A DNA stretch of 29,605 nt, taken from positions 1-29,605 of the forward strand of contig CAKVEA010000010.1 of NCBI GenBank assembly GCA_934728355.1, written 5' to 3'. The DNA is from an uncultured Eubacteriales bacterium. GTDB taxonomy: Bacteria; Bacillota; Clostridia; Oscillospirales; Acutalibacteraceae. Of the stretch, positions 1 through 7,248 are shown piece by piece. The translations under genes and the position numbers were made by a program. The notes below the pieces were generated by a model. That model saw only the letters and a program-made list of their open reading frames with translations. It was not told the DNA's origin and did no database searches. The stretch's first letter is position 1, and the number at the start of each line of letters is the position of its first letter.

Positions 1-75
1 AGGTGCACATAATGCCAAGGGAGCTGATGATAAAAATCCTAATGATAAAGCTGAAATTGCTAAAAATTTCTTCAT
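1..75 (-). CDS. Secreted BspA-like LRR family protein, N-terminal fragment (cut by window edge)
   Basis: Only the first 25 codons are in the window. They read MKKFLAISALSLGFLSS followed by APLALCAP, a Sec signal peptide almost identical to those of the three complete LRR genes to the right, with likely cleavage after LCA. I start it at the ATG ending at 75 because AAAGGGG lies nine bases upstream; an ATG eight codons earlier (99) has no such site. It has its own copy of the family promoter (111-139). That the rest is an LRR protein is inferred from the identical 5' region and cannot be seen here. Confidence 0.75.
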   Translation of the reverse strand, partial: MKKFLAISALSLGFLSSAPLALCAP

Positions 76-110
76 AAGGTTTATCCCCTTTAAATTCATT
101 TTATATTATT

Positions 111-139
111 ATATTAATATAACATTTAATTTTTGTCAA
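111..139 (-). promoter_or_regulatory. Sigma-A promoter of the edge LRR gene
   Basis: Read on the minus strand: -35 TTGACA (139-134), a 17-base spacer and -10 TAATAT (116-111). It lies about 35 bases before the start codon at 75 and just after the terminator at 200-236. The same promoter recurs before two other LRR genes. Confidence 0.8.
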
Positions 140-199
140 CATGTTTTTTAAAAAAATAAATATTTTTCTTAGAGGCTTGATAACAAATACAAAATTTTA

Positions 200-236
200 T
201 TATAAAAAATAAAAATCACCCGCATAGCGAGTGATT
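200..236 (-). terminator. Intrinsic terminator after the first complete LRR gene
   Basis: On the minus strand a 10-bp stem (AATCACTCGC, loop TAT, GCGGGTGATT, one G-U pair) is followed by a run rich in T. It lies about 65 bases past the stop codon at 301. The same hairpin recurs at 1773-1795 and 5283-5305. Confidence 0.85.
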
Positions 237-261
237 GCTTATCAAACATTTATAAAATTTA

Positions 262-283
262 TTATTTAAAAAATTTTACAGTA
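262..283 (-). pseudogene. Fossil 3' end of a double-glycine peptide gene (copy A)
   Basis: On the minus strand the last codons read KIFK-stop, matching the KLFK-stop end of the small peptide gene at 5331-5549, and they occupy the same place relative to the terminator. Nothing of the rest of that gene is left; the sequence passes directly into the LRR gene end. Very short, so the call rests on its position within the repeated cassette. Confidence 0.45.
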
Positions 284-300
284 AATAATATTTCTTCAAA

Positions 301-1635
301 CTAGCTTTTTAAACGATTTTTAAAAGCATTAAGAAATTCTTCTACACCATAAGTATTACCATTCCATTCAATTTCTTTTAAAGATGTGCATCCGGCAAAA
401 GCGCCTTTGCTTATTTCTGTAACACTATTAGGGATTTCTATTTCTTTAAGAGATGTGCATCCATTAAAAGCACCGTTGCCTATTGATGTAACACTATTAG
501 GAATAGTAATTTCTTTAAGAGATTTGCATTCACAAAAAGTACCGTCATTTATTTCTGTAACACTATTAGGAATTTCAATTTTTTTAAGAGATTCACATTC
601 ATAAAAAGCATTCCATCCTATTTTTTTTACACTATTAGGAATAGTAATTTTTTCAAGAGATGTGCATCCACTAAAAGCATGGTTACCTATTGATGTAACA
701 CTATTAGGAATTTTAATTTCTTTAAGAGATATGCATCCATTAAAAGCAGCATTTCCTATTGATGTAACACTATTAGGAATTTTAATTTCTTTAAGAGGTG
801 TGCATCTACCAAAAGCATGTTTGCCTATTGATGTAACACTATTAGGAATTTCAATTTTCTCAAGAGCTTCACATTCATAAAAAGTAAAGTTTCCTATTTC
901 TGTAACACCAGTTGGAATTGCGAAGGTTTTTAAAGTATTTCTAACATCAATAAGTTCTCTTAAACCATAACCATCCAATAATTCACTAAAGCTTTCAACT
1001 ATACTTCCATTAAACATACTTGGTCTAAATAAAAATATTATCCTTTTGTTTTCTACTTTATCATAATATTCAACACGATAATTTACTCCACTAAATTGAT
1101 GTATTATACAGTCCCATCTATTTCCACATAAACATAACACATCTTTTTGACTCCTAGAATCTTTTTTTGTGATTGGCCTTATATTTTTTAAGTCTTCTAC
1201 ATTATTTGAGTTCAAAATTTCACGGAATCTTTGTACATCAAATGATTCAGGATAATATATTAGAGTCTTTACCTTTTCTAAAAATGTGTTAACATGATTA
1301 TTTCTGTCTTCATCTGGGGTTAATTGGTGATGATCCTCAAAAGTTTCAATGTATGGTAGAAGTCGAACATCTTGAAGTGAATAAATTCCAACAGGATTTA
1401 CTTTTAATTTTTCAATAACACCTCCAGTTCTTTTAGAAAGAAATAAGTACTTTATTAAATCATCTTTGCTAAAGTTAAAAACCGGTATCATAATATTACT
1501 GTATCCCAGATCCACCCTATTAGGTTGTCTATTAGCGCCATTGGCATTGTTAGCATCACCCTGTGCACAAAATGCCGAGGGAACTGATGATAAAATTCCT
1601 AGTGATAAAACTGAAATTGCTAAAAATTTTTTCAT
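301..1635 (-). CDS. Secreted BspA-like LRR protein with F-box-like N-terminal segment
   Basis: A 444-residue exported protein of unknown target. Residues 1-24 are a Sec signal peptide (MKKFLAISVL..., cleavage after FCA). Residues about 46-81 (NIMIPVFNFSKDDL...FLSKRTGG...LKVNP) resemble an F-box helix set, followed by a middle domain shared with its two neighbours (IETFEDHHQ..., RIIFLFRPS...). From about residue 290 there are eight 23-residue Treponema/BspA-type LRRs of the form IxIPNSVTSIGxxAFxGCxSLKE, then a cap with WNGNTYGVEEFLNAF. The start is at 1635 because AAAGGAG lies nine bases upstream; the longer ATG start at 1659 lacks an RBS. It has its own promoter (1671-1699) and terminator (200-236). 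BspA-like proteins usually act in surface adhesion or host binding; the F-box reading is my inference. Confidence 0.9.
   Translation of the reverse strand: MKKFLAISVLSLGILSSVPSAFCAQGDANNANGANRQPNRVDLGYSNIMIPVFNFSKDDLIKYLFLSKRTGGVIEKLKVNPVGIYSLQDVRLLPYIETFEDHHQLTPDEDRNNHVNTFLEKVKTLIYYPESFDVQRFREILNSNNVEDLKNIRPITKKDSRSQKDVLCLCGNRWDCIIHQFSGVNYRVEYYDKVENKRIIFLFRPSMFNGSIVESFSELLDGYGLRELIDVRNTLKTFAIPTGVTEIGNFTFYECEALEKIEIPNSVTSIGKHAFGRCTPLKEIKIPNSVTSIGNAAFNGCISLKEIKIPNSVTSIGNHAFSGCTSLEKITIPNSVKKIGWNAFYECESLKKIEIPNSVTEINDGTFCECKSLKEITIPNSVTSIGNGAFNGCTSLKEIEIPNSVTEISKGAFAGCTSLKEIEWNGNTYGVEEFLNAFKNRLKS
385..900 (-). repeat. 69-bp coding repeats of the LRR array (8 units)
   Basis: Each 23-residue LRR is one 69-base unit. 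Units share long near-identical DNA stretches, for example TGTAACACTATTAGGAATTT on the plus strand recurring every 69 bases. DNA-level likeness beyond what the protein needs points to recent unit duplication or gene conversion. Confidence 0.85.
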
Positions 1636-1670
1636 AAAGTTTATCTCCTTTAAATTCATTTTATATTATT

Positions 1671-1699
1671 ATATTAACATAAAATTTTGTTTTTGCCAA
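1671..1699 (-). promoter_or_regulatory. Sigma-A promoter of the 301-1635 LRR gene
   Basis: On the minus strand: -35 TTGGCA (1699-1694), 17-base spacer, -10 TAATAT (1676-1671). It differs from the other two family promoters by one base in the -35 box. Confidence 0.8.
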
Positions 1700-1759
1700 C
1701 ATGTTTTTTAAAAAAAATAAATATTTTTTTAGATATTTGATAACAAATACAAAATTTTA

Positions 1760-1795
1760 TTATAAAAAATAAAATCACCCGCATAGCGAGTGATT
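1760..1795 (-). terminator. Intrinsic terminator after the LRR gene pair
   Basis: The same 10-bp hairpin as at 214-236 (stem arms 1773-1782 and 1786-1795), followed on the minus strand by a T-rich tract. It ends the transcript of the two LRR genes at 1925-5146. Confidence 0.85.
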
Positions 1796-1820
1796 GCTCA
1801 TCCAATAATTATAAAATTTA

Positions 1821-1862
1821 TTATTTAAAAAATTTTACATTTTTATTTTCAATATCTCTGAT
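1821..1862 (-). pseudogene. Fossil 3' end of a double-glycine peptide gene (copy B)
   Basis: On the minus strand the tail reads IRDIENKNVKFFK-stop, which lines up with CIANKAAKLFK-stop of the intact peptide gene (5331-5549) and keeps the same distance to the terminator. Upstream the likeness stops and LRR gene end sequence begins. It looks like a recombination scar. Confidence 0.5.
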
Positions 1863-1924
1863 ATTTACAATATTTTATAAATTTAATTTAAAATAATCTT
1901 TCTTCAAAATAGCTTTAAAAACAA

Positions 1925-3547
1925 TTATTTATTAAAAGCTTCAAGAAATTCTTCTACACTATAAGTATGATTATTCCATATAATTTCTTTTAAAGATGTA
2001 CATCCACTAAAAATACCTTGACCAATGAATTCAATTTTAGAATCAGCCGGAAATTCAACTCTTTCAAGAGATCTACATTCACTAAAAGCGCCATCGCCTA
2101 TTGATTTGACCTCTTTCGGAATTTTAATTTCTTTAAGAGATTCGCATCCACTAAAAGCACTATAGCCTATTGATTTAACCCCTTTCGGAATTTTAATTTC
2201 CTTAAGAGATTTGCATCCATTAAAAGCATTTTGACCTATTGATTTCATTTCTTCCGGAAGTTTAATTTTTTCAAGAGATATACATTTTTCAAATGTATAG
2301 TTACGTATAGATTTAACCCCTTTTGGAATTTTAATTTCTTTAAGAGACTTACATCTATTAAAAGCATTTTTACCAATGAATTCAATATTAGAATCATCAG
2401 AAATTTCAACTTTTTTAATAGAGTCACATCCACTAAAAGCAAAGTCACCTATTGATTCAACTTTATTAGGAATAATAATTTTTTTAATAGTTTTACATTC
2501 ATTAAAAGCACCGGATCCTATTTTTTCAACACTCTCAGGAATATTGATTTCTTTCAAAGATTCACATTCAAAAAAAGCACATGGGCCTATTTCTGTAACG
2601 CCATCAGGAATTTCGGTTTTTTTAAGAGAGGTACATTCTCCAAAAGCATATCTTTCTATTTTTTTAACATCAGCCGGAATACCGATTTTTTCAACATTTT
2701 GACATTTCCTAAAAGTATTTGGCTCTATTGCATTAACACCAGTTTGAAATACATAATTTTTAAAAACGCTAAAATTAGTATCAAAAAGTCCTTTTAAGCC
2801 AAAATCTTCCATGATATTATCAAAAGAACTGAAAGCATTTTCGCCAACTACTCTTCTTAATGAATGTTTACTGTATTCACTAAATAAATAAGTCGGACTG
2901 AATAAAAACACTATTCTCTTATTTGCTTTATCTGTTCCTTTCGATTCCTTGTTCATCTTAGTATACTCAACACAATAGTTCATTCCATCGAAATCATAAT
3001 ATATTGAACGAATCCATCTATCTCCGATTAAAGCTCTCTTTCTTCTACCATCATTATCTACTAATTCTTTTGTTACCGTAGCATCCCTTAAATCATCTTC
3101 AATACCATTTATTGTCAAAATATAATTAAATCTCTTTGAATTAAATGATTGAGGATGATATATTAAAGTTCTAATATTTCCCATAAACGTATTAATCTGA
3201 TTAGAGGGTCCTTCATCAGCTGATATTTGGTGAGTATCTTCAAAAGTTTCTATTTTCGTTAAAGGTGGTTTATTATTATCATGCTCATAATAGGTTATTC
3301 TAAGAGGAGACTTTTCTAAATCAGAACGCGAGGTTATTTTATGGGGATTCCTTTTTAAACGGGAAACAGCTGCTCCATATCTTTTGCTAATAAATACAAA
3401 ATCTTTGAGAGTTTGGTTATTTTCAATATATGGAATTAATATATTTTCAAAAATTCCATCTCCTACGCAAAATGCTGATGGATTTGACGACAAAAATCCC
3501 ATCGATAAAATTGAGATTGCTAAAAATTTTTTCATATCTTTTTTCAT
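1925..3547 (-). CDS. Secreted BspA-like LRR protein, divergent paralogue
   Basis: A 540-residue protein with signal peptide MKKDMKKFLAIS... (cleavage near FCV/GDG), an F-box-like segment at about 32-68 (IFENILIPYIE...LKDFVFISKRYG...LKRNP), the shared middle domain, about 11 LRRs and the cap NNHTYSVEEFLEAFNK. The repeats use IPKGVKSIG rather than IPNSVTSIG, and two are 25 residues long with an inserted SNIEF or SKIEF, so this is the most divergent member. The start at 3547 is set by AGGAAGGAT nine bases upstream. No promoter is seen in the 60-base gap to the LRR gene at 3608, so the two are probably co-transcribed. Terminator at 1773-1795. Function unknown; surface or host binding is the usual family role. 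Confidence 0.9.
   Translation of the reverse strand: MKKDMKKFLAISILSMGFLSSNPSAFCVGDGIFENILIPYIENNQTLKDFVFISKRYGAAVSRLKRNPHKITSRSDLEKSPLRITYYEHDNNKPPLTKIETFEDTHQISADEGPSNQINTFMGNIRTLIYHPQSFNSKRFNYILTINGIEDDLRDATVTKELVDNDGRRKRALIGDRWIRSIYYDFDGMNYCVEYTKMNKESKGTDKANKRIVFLFSPTYLFSEYSKHSLRRVVGENAFSSFDNIMEDFGLKGLFDTNFSVFKNYVFQTGVNAIEPNTFRKCQNVEKIGIPADVKKIERYAFGECTSLKKTEIPDGVTEIGPCAFFECESLKEINIPESVEKIGSGAFNECKTIKKIIIPNKVESIGDFAFSGCDSIKKVEISDDSNIEFIGKNAFNRCKSLKEIKIPKGVKSIRNYTFEKCISLEKIKLPEEMKSIGQNAFNGCKSLKEIKIPKGVKSIGYSAFSGCESLKEIKIPKEVKSIGDGAFSECRSLERVEFPADSKIEFIGQGIFSGCTSLKEIIWNNHTYSVEEFLEAFNK
1985..2745 (-). repeat. LRR array of the divergent paralogue (about 11 units)
   Basis: 69-base units, with two 75-base units carrying a two-codon insertion. 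The units are less alike in DNA than in the other two genes. Confidence 0.75.
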
Positions 3548-3607
3548 AACTTTTATCCTTCCTAAACTTAATTTAAAATAACATTTCTTCAATAACCTTA
3601 AAAACGA

Positions 3608-5146
3608 TTATTTATTAAAATCTGCGAAAAATTCTCTTATACTATAGTAATCATGGTTATTCCATCTAATTTTATGTAAAGATGTGCACTCAACAAAAAC
3701 ACAGTTTCCTATTGATTTAACACTATTAGGAATTTCAATTTCTTCAAGAGATTTGCATCTAAAAAAAGCAAAATTTCCTATTTCAGTAACACTATTAGGA
3801 ATTTTAATTTTTTCAAGAGATGTGCATCCGTCAAAAACATCTTCTCCTATTTCTGTAACACTGTCAGGAATTTCAATTTCTTTAAGAGATTTGCATCCAC
3901 TAAACGCACCTGCGCCTATTCTTGTAGCACTGTTGGGAATCGTAATTTCTTTAAGAAGTCCGCATCCCTTAAAAATATTTTTTCCTATTTCTGTAATACT
4001 ATTAGGGATTTCAATTTTCTCAAGAGATGCACATCCACTAAATGCACCTTTTCCTATTTCTGTAACACTGTTAGGAATTTCAATTTCTTTAAGAGATTCA
4101 CATTCATCAAAAGCATAGCTACTTATTGATTTAACACTATTAGGGATTTCTATTTCTTTAAGAGATTTGCACTTCCTAAAAGTAGACCTATCTATTTCTG
4201 TAATGCTATTGGGAATTTTAATTTCTTTAAGAGATTGGCATTCGCTAAAAGCACATCTGCTTATTTTTGTAACACTATTAGGAATTTCAATTTCTTTGAG
4301 AGTTTTACATCCTTCAAAAGCAAAGTCGCTTATTTTTGTAACACTATTAGGAATTTCAATTTCTTCAAGAGATTCACATCCATAAAAAGCAAATTCGTTT
4401 ATTTTTGTAACGTTTTCCGGTATTGTAATTTTCTCAAGAGCTTTGCATTCATAAAAAGCAAATTCGCTTATTTCTGTAACGTTATTTGGGATCATAAAGG
4501 TTTTTAAAGTATTGTTAATATTAATAAGTTCTTTCAAACCATAACCTTCTAATAATTTATTAAAATTTTTAACAATACCTCCATTAAGTATACTTGGTCT
4601 AAATAAAAATATTATCCTTTTGTCTGTTTCTTTCTCAACATATTCAACACGATAATTTACTCCATTAAATGGATGTATCTTACATTCCCATTTATTCCCC
4701 TTCAAAAGTAACTCTTTTTTATCTTTATCTATGGTTGGCCTTATATTTCTTAAGTTTTCTACATTATTTAGACCCAAAATATCATGGAATCTTTGTATAT
4801 CAAATGATTCGGGATAATATATTAGAGTTTTTACCTCTCCTAAAAATGTGTTAACATGATTATTCCTATTATTGTCATTGATTATACTGTGATGATCCTC
4901 AAAAGTTTCAATACCCGGTAAAACTTCAATATCCTTGAGCGAACTCATATTAAGAGGATTCTTTCTCAATTCAGGAATAATCAATCCAAATTTTTTGCAG
5001 ACCATTGAAAATCTTCCTAGGTCTTTTTTACCTAAATACTGAGCCGGCACAAATCCAAAATAACATTCTAAAGGTGCACAAAGTGCGGAAGGAGCTGATG
5101 ATAAAAATCCTAGTGATAAAGCTGAAATTGCTAAAACTTTTTTCAT
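3608..5146 (-). CDS. Secreted BspA-like LRR protein with clearest F-box-like segment
   Basis: A 512-residue exported protein. The signal peptide is residues 1-24 (MKKVLAISALSLGFLSS..., cleavage after LCA). Residues 27-65 read ECYFGFVPAQYLGKKDL then GRFSMVCKKFG and ELRKNP, close to the F-box pattern of hydrophobic start, YL..KDL, and VCK.F. A middle domain shared with the paralogues follows (IETFEDHHS..., HVNTFLGEVKTLIYYP, RIIFLFRPS). Twelve 23-residue LRRs with IPNSVTEIG cores and the C-terminal cap NNHDYYSIREFFADFNK end the protein. The start at 5146 is chosen from AGGAGAGAT upstream; an in-frame ATG at 5212 overlaps the promoter. First gene of a two-gene LRR transcript. The F-box identity is inference from pattern only. 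Confidence 0.9.
   Translation of the reverse strand: MKKVLAISALSLGFLSSAPSALCAPLECYFGFVPAQYLGKKDLGRFSMVCKKFGLIIPELRKNPLNMSSLKDIEVLPGIETFEDHHSIINDNNRNNHVNTFLGEVKTLIYYPESFDIQRFHDILGLNNVENLRNIRPTIDKDKKELLLKGNKWECKIHPFNGVNYRVEYVEKETDKRIIFLFRPSILNGGIVKNFNKLLEGYGLKELININNTLKTFMIPNNVTEISEFAFYECKALEKITIPENVTKINEFAFYGCESLEEIEIPNSVTKISDFAFEGCKTLKEIEIPNSVTKISRCAFSECQSLKEIKIPNSITEIDRSTFRKCKSLKEIEIPNSVKSISSYAFDECESLKEIEIPNSVTEIGKGAFSGCASLEKIEIPNSITEIGKNIFKGCGLLKEITIPNSATRIGAGAFSGCKSLKEIEIPDSVTEIGEDVFDGCTSLEKIKIPNSVTEIGNFAFFRCKSLEEIEIPNSVKSIGNCVFVECTSLHKIRWNNHDYYSIREFFADFNK
3680..4500 (-). repeat. 69-bp coding repeats of the LRR array (12 units)
   Basis: Twelve 69-base units with strong DNA likeness, including recurring TGTAACACTATTAGGAATTT blocks shared with the array at 385-900. 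Sharing between genes would allow unequal crossing-over between paralogues. Confidence 0.85.
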
Positions 5147-5180
5147 AATGTTTATCTCTCCTAAATTTGTTTGCATTATT

Positions 5181-5209
5181 ATATTAACTAAACATTTCAT
5201 TTTTGTCAA
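5181..5209 (-). promoter_or_regulatory. Sigma-A promoter of the LRR gene pair
   Basis: On the minus strand: -35 TTGACA (5209-5204), 17-base spacer, -10 TAATAT (5186-5181). Both boxes are near consensus. Confidence 0.8.
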
Positions 5210-5269
5210 CATGTTTTTTAAAAAATAAATATTTTCTCTTAGATGATTGATAACAAATACAAAATTTTA

Positions 5270-5305
5270 TTATAAAAAATAAAATCACCCGCATAGCGAG
5301 TGATT
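5270..5305 (-). terminator. Intrinsic terminator after the double-glycine peptide gene
   Basis: Same hairpin as at 214-236 (arms 5283-5292 and 5296-5305) with a T-rich tract after it. It lies 25 bases past the peptide gene stop. Confidence 0.85.
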
Positions 5306-5330
5306 GCTTATCAAACATTTATGAAATTTA

Positions 5331-5549
5331 TTATTTAAAAAGTTTTGCAGCTTTATTTGCAATACATATGCCAAATCCTGTTAAAGCAACAGTTAACGCA
5401 CACAATCCCGAAATATAAAGAAATTCATCTCTTTTTCTATTCGGAAATTTTTTAAATATTGCAATATTTTTACTGCTTCCGCCACCTACAATATTTTCTA
5501 AATTTTCGTTTGAAATTATAGTTAACTTTTCAGATTTTTCAAAAATCAT
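5331..5549 (-). CDS. Bacteriocin-like peptide with double-glycine leader
   Basis: A 72-residue peptide. Residues 1-24 (MIFEKSEKLTIISNENLENIVGG) have the form of a double-glycine leader: charged, then LENIVGG, normally cut after GG by a PCAT-type ABC exporter. The predicted core begins GSSKN, has a basic stretch (KKFPNRKRDE) and one hydrophobic helix (ISGLCALTVALTGFGICIA), and ends NKAAKLFK. The start at 5549 is set by GAAGGAG nine bases upstream; an ATG six codons earlier overlaps that RBS. It has its own promoter (5582-5610) and terminator, and heads the LRR cluster. No exporter, immunity or modification gene is seen in the window. It could be a bacteriocin, a signal peptide or simply an exported small protein. 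Confidence 0.7.
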   Translation of the reverse strand: MIFEKSEKLTIISNENLENIVGGGSSKNIAIFKKFPNRKRDEFLYISGLCALTVALTGFGICIANKAAKLFK

Positions 5550-5581
5550 CTGTCCACACTCCTTCAATTAATATCAGTCTA

Positions 5582-5610
5582 ATTTTATCACTTATTTTTA
5601 ATAAAATCAA
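5582..5610 (-). promoter_or_regulatory. Promoter of the double-glycine peptide gene
   Basis: On the minus strand: -35 TTGATT (5610-5605), 17-base spacer, -10 TAAAAT (5587-5582), about 33 bases before the start codon. Confidence 0.7.
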
Positions 5611-5760
5611 CTACTTTTTAAAATATATTTCTTTTTTAACCATTTCTATTTAGTTAATCAAAAATTCGTACATCATAATGTTATTTTTTAATATAATTTA
5701 TATAATTAAGTATTTTTCAAATTTATATATCCGAATTTTTTTACAGTTATTTCTTTAAAG

Positions 5761-6666
5761 TCATCTATTTTTAATAATACCATCTTTTTTCATCTTATTT
5801 ATTATTTTAGCAAAAATTCTATCTCTTACCCAAGTATCAGATGTTACTTTCAAAACATCATCAATCGGTACCCACTTTACACCGCTATTTTCATCTTCTT
5901 TTATACGTATATCCTCTTTTTCGTCAGCTTCTAACAAATACGTAACATTAATATGGATATGAGAACAAACATATTTTCCTTTTTTTTCATGACCGTTTAC
6001 ATTTATTAATTCCAGTGAATAAATATCTTTAAAAATCGGTATAACATTTCTTATACCTGTTTCTTCTTTTGCTTCTTTCATAGCAACATATAAAAGATCA
6101 CTATCACCATCACTATGGCCACCTGTCCAAGCCCATGAATTATATATTTTATGGTATATCATTAAAATTTTTGTTCTATCTTTATTAAGTATAAACGACG
6201 AACTTGTAAAATGCCCATATTTATTTTGTCTTGTTAATACATCATCAAAATCATTAATATAATTTAGCATTAATTTTTTGTCAGTTTCTTCTTGTTCATT
6301 ATATGGAACAAATTTTTCAATGCTATTTTTCAGATTATCTACATTAATTTTTACTTTAATGCCCAAAACTCCATAACGTTTCTCTTTTTCCGGAGAATAT
6401 ATTTCACGCACAGTTTTAATTTTTCTTTTTATTTCTTTTTCATCGGTATATATTTTACTAAATAATTCTTCAAAACTATTTTCTCTGTATAAATTAATAA
6501 CATCAACTGTCAATTTTTCTTGTAATTCTGGCAATTTTGAAAATTCTATTTTATCTCTGATTTTTATTTGTTGCCTTTTTTCATCATATAATCTAAACTC
6601 TATTGTTTTAGTTCCGTTTTTTATTTCTTCAAATGGACTTTCTTTTAACTTCATTTTATGTATCAT
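5761..6666 (-). CDS. ASCH domain-NUDIX hydrolase fusion protein
   Basis: A 301-residue two-domain protein. Residues 1-107 look like an ASCH (PUA-like) domain: KMKLKESPFEEI, GTKTIEFRLYDEKR and a closing YGVLGIKV. Residues about 115-300 are a NUDIX hydrolase of the GGHxDGDxDLL subfamily: FVPYNEQEETDKKLML, GHFTSSSFIL and the box from GGHSDGDSDLL to KEAKEETG (182-204). The EExG metal-binding part is intact; the consensus box Arg is Lys, and the first box Glu is Ser, as is usual in this subfamily. NUDIX enzymes cleave nucleoside diphosphates linked to another group; ASCH domains are thought to bind RNA or nucleotides. The start at 6666 has AAAGAG upstream. It follows queH by 13 bases and the PnuC-like gene, so one operon is likely. 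The substrate is unknown; a damaged or modified nucleotide or an NAD-related compound fits the neighbours. Confidence 0.85.
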   Translation of the reverse strand: MIHKMKLKESPFEEIKNGTKTIEFRLYDEKRQQIKIRDKIEFSKLPELQEKLTVDVINLYRENSFEELFSKIYTDEKEIKRKIKTVREIYSPEKEKRYGVLGIKVKINVDNLKNSIEKFVPYNEQEETDKKLMLNYINDFDDVLTRQNKYGHFTSSSFILNKDRTKILMIYHKIYNSWAWTGGHSDGDSDLLYVAMKEAKEETGIRNVIPIFKDIYSLELINVNGHEKKGKYVCSHIHINVTYLLEADEKEDIRIKEDENSGVKWVPIDDVLKVTSDTWVRDRIFAKIINKMKKDGIIKNR

Positions 6667-6679
6667 AAGCACCACTCTT

Positions 6680-7225
6680 TTATTTTTTCAAATTACGACT
6701 ATTATATCTTTCTTCTTCACTAAAGATACATCCGCAATATTTTTGCATATAAACACCAAGTTCACGAGCTTTTCTTTGTCCTTCACGAAAATAAGGTCTG
6801 AAATCTCTATAAAGAAACTTTACTGAATGTTTAAGTGCAATATCATCGCCTAATTTTTTTATAAATTCATGGTTTTGATATGGACTTATAAGCAAAGTCG
6901 TTGAAAAATATTCGTACCCATTTTCAGAAGCATATTTTGCAGTCTCTTCTAATCTTGAAGTATAGCAGTAATTACATCTTTTTTGAGTAAAATCCGGATA
7001 AATATTTTTTATAAAATCTCTTAAACCGTAATTATCATTGATAACCAATTCCAAATTTTCTGTTTCCGTATATTTAATTAAAGCATCTTTTCTTAAATTA
7101 TATTCCATCCACGGATGAATATTTGGATTGTACCAAAAGATAGTCGGTATAATTTTTTCCTCTTTGAGAGTTTCATAGCATTTGATTAAACATGGGCAAC
7201 AACAAGTATGTAATAAAACTTTCAT
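6680..7225 (-). CDS. queH: Epoxyqueuosine reductase QueH
   Basis: A 181-residue protein of the QueH (DUF208) family, the non-cobalamin enzyme that reduces epoxyqueuosine to queuosine in the wobble position of GUN tRNAs. Visible family motifs are HTCCCPC at residues 6-12, a central RCNYCYTSRLEETA, SPYQNHE and the C-terminal YCGCIFSEEER; the paired cysteines hold an iron-sulfur cluster and the catalytic metal site in the family. The start at 7225 is set by GAGGAA seven bases upstream; the longer ATG at 7240 is upstream of that RBS. No other queuosine gene (tgt, queA, queT) is in the window, so the substrate tRNA pathway must be completed elsewhere. Confidence 0.93.
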   Translation of the reverse strand: MKVLLHTCCCPCLIKCYETLKEEKIIPTIFWYNPNIHPWMEYNLRKDALIKYTETENLELVINDNYGLRDFIKNIYPDFTQKRCNYCYTSRLEETAKYASENGYEYFSTTLLISPYQNHEFIKKLGDDIALKHSVKFLYRDFRPYFREGQRKARELGVYMQKYCGCIFSEEERYNSRNLKK

Positions 7226-7248
7226 AAACACATTCCTCAAATTCCAAA

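Larger units (their letters stand above)
76..283 (-). repeat. Expression cassette, copy 1 (promoter, terminator and leader-gene tail)
   Basis: This stretch is nearly the same as 1636-1840 and 5147-5345. In transcription order it holds the last codons of a small-peptide gene, a hairpin terminator, an AT-rich spacer, the sigma-A promoter, an RBS and the start of a signal peptide. Matching runs on and off beyond the promoter and terminator, so the copies look like duplicates rather than chance similarity. Confidence 0.8.
1636..1840 (-). repeat. Expression cassette, copy 2
   Basis: Same layout as 76-283 and 5147-5345: peptide-gene tail, terminator, spacer, promoter, RBS, signal-peptide start. 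Confidence 0.8.
5147..5345 (-). repeat. Expression cassette, copy 3 (parental arrangement)
   Basis: Same parts as 76-283 and 1636-1840, but here the peptide-gene tail belongs to an intact gene (5331-5549). This is therefore the likely ancestral junction. Confidence 0.8.

Noticed and set aside
386..880. Plus-strand open frames with repeats opposite the LRR array
   Set aside because: They mirror the 69-base repeats of the real minus-strand gene and have no RBS; the same holds at 2376-2702 and 3684-4507.
214..5305. Three equal hairpins as a possible CRISPR array or mobile-element ends
   Set aside because: Copies are over 1.5 kb apart, each with a T-tract just after a gene end; they are terminators spread by gene duplication.
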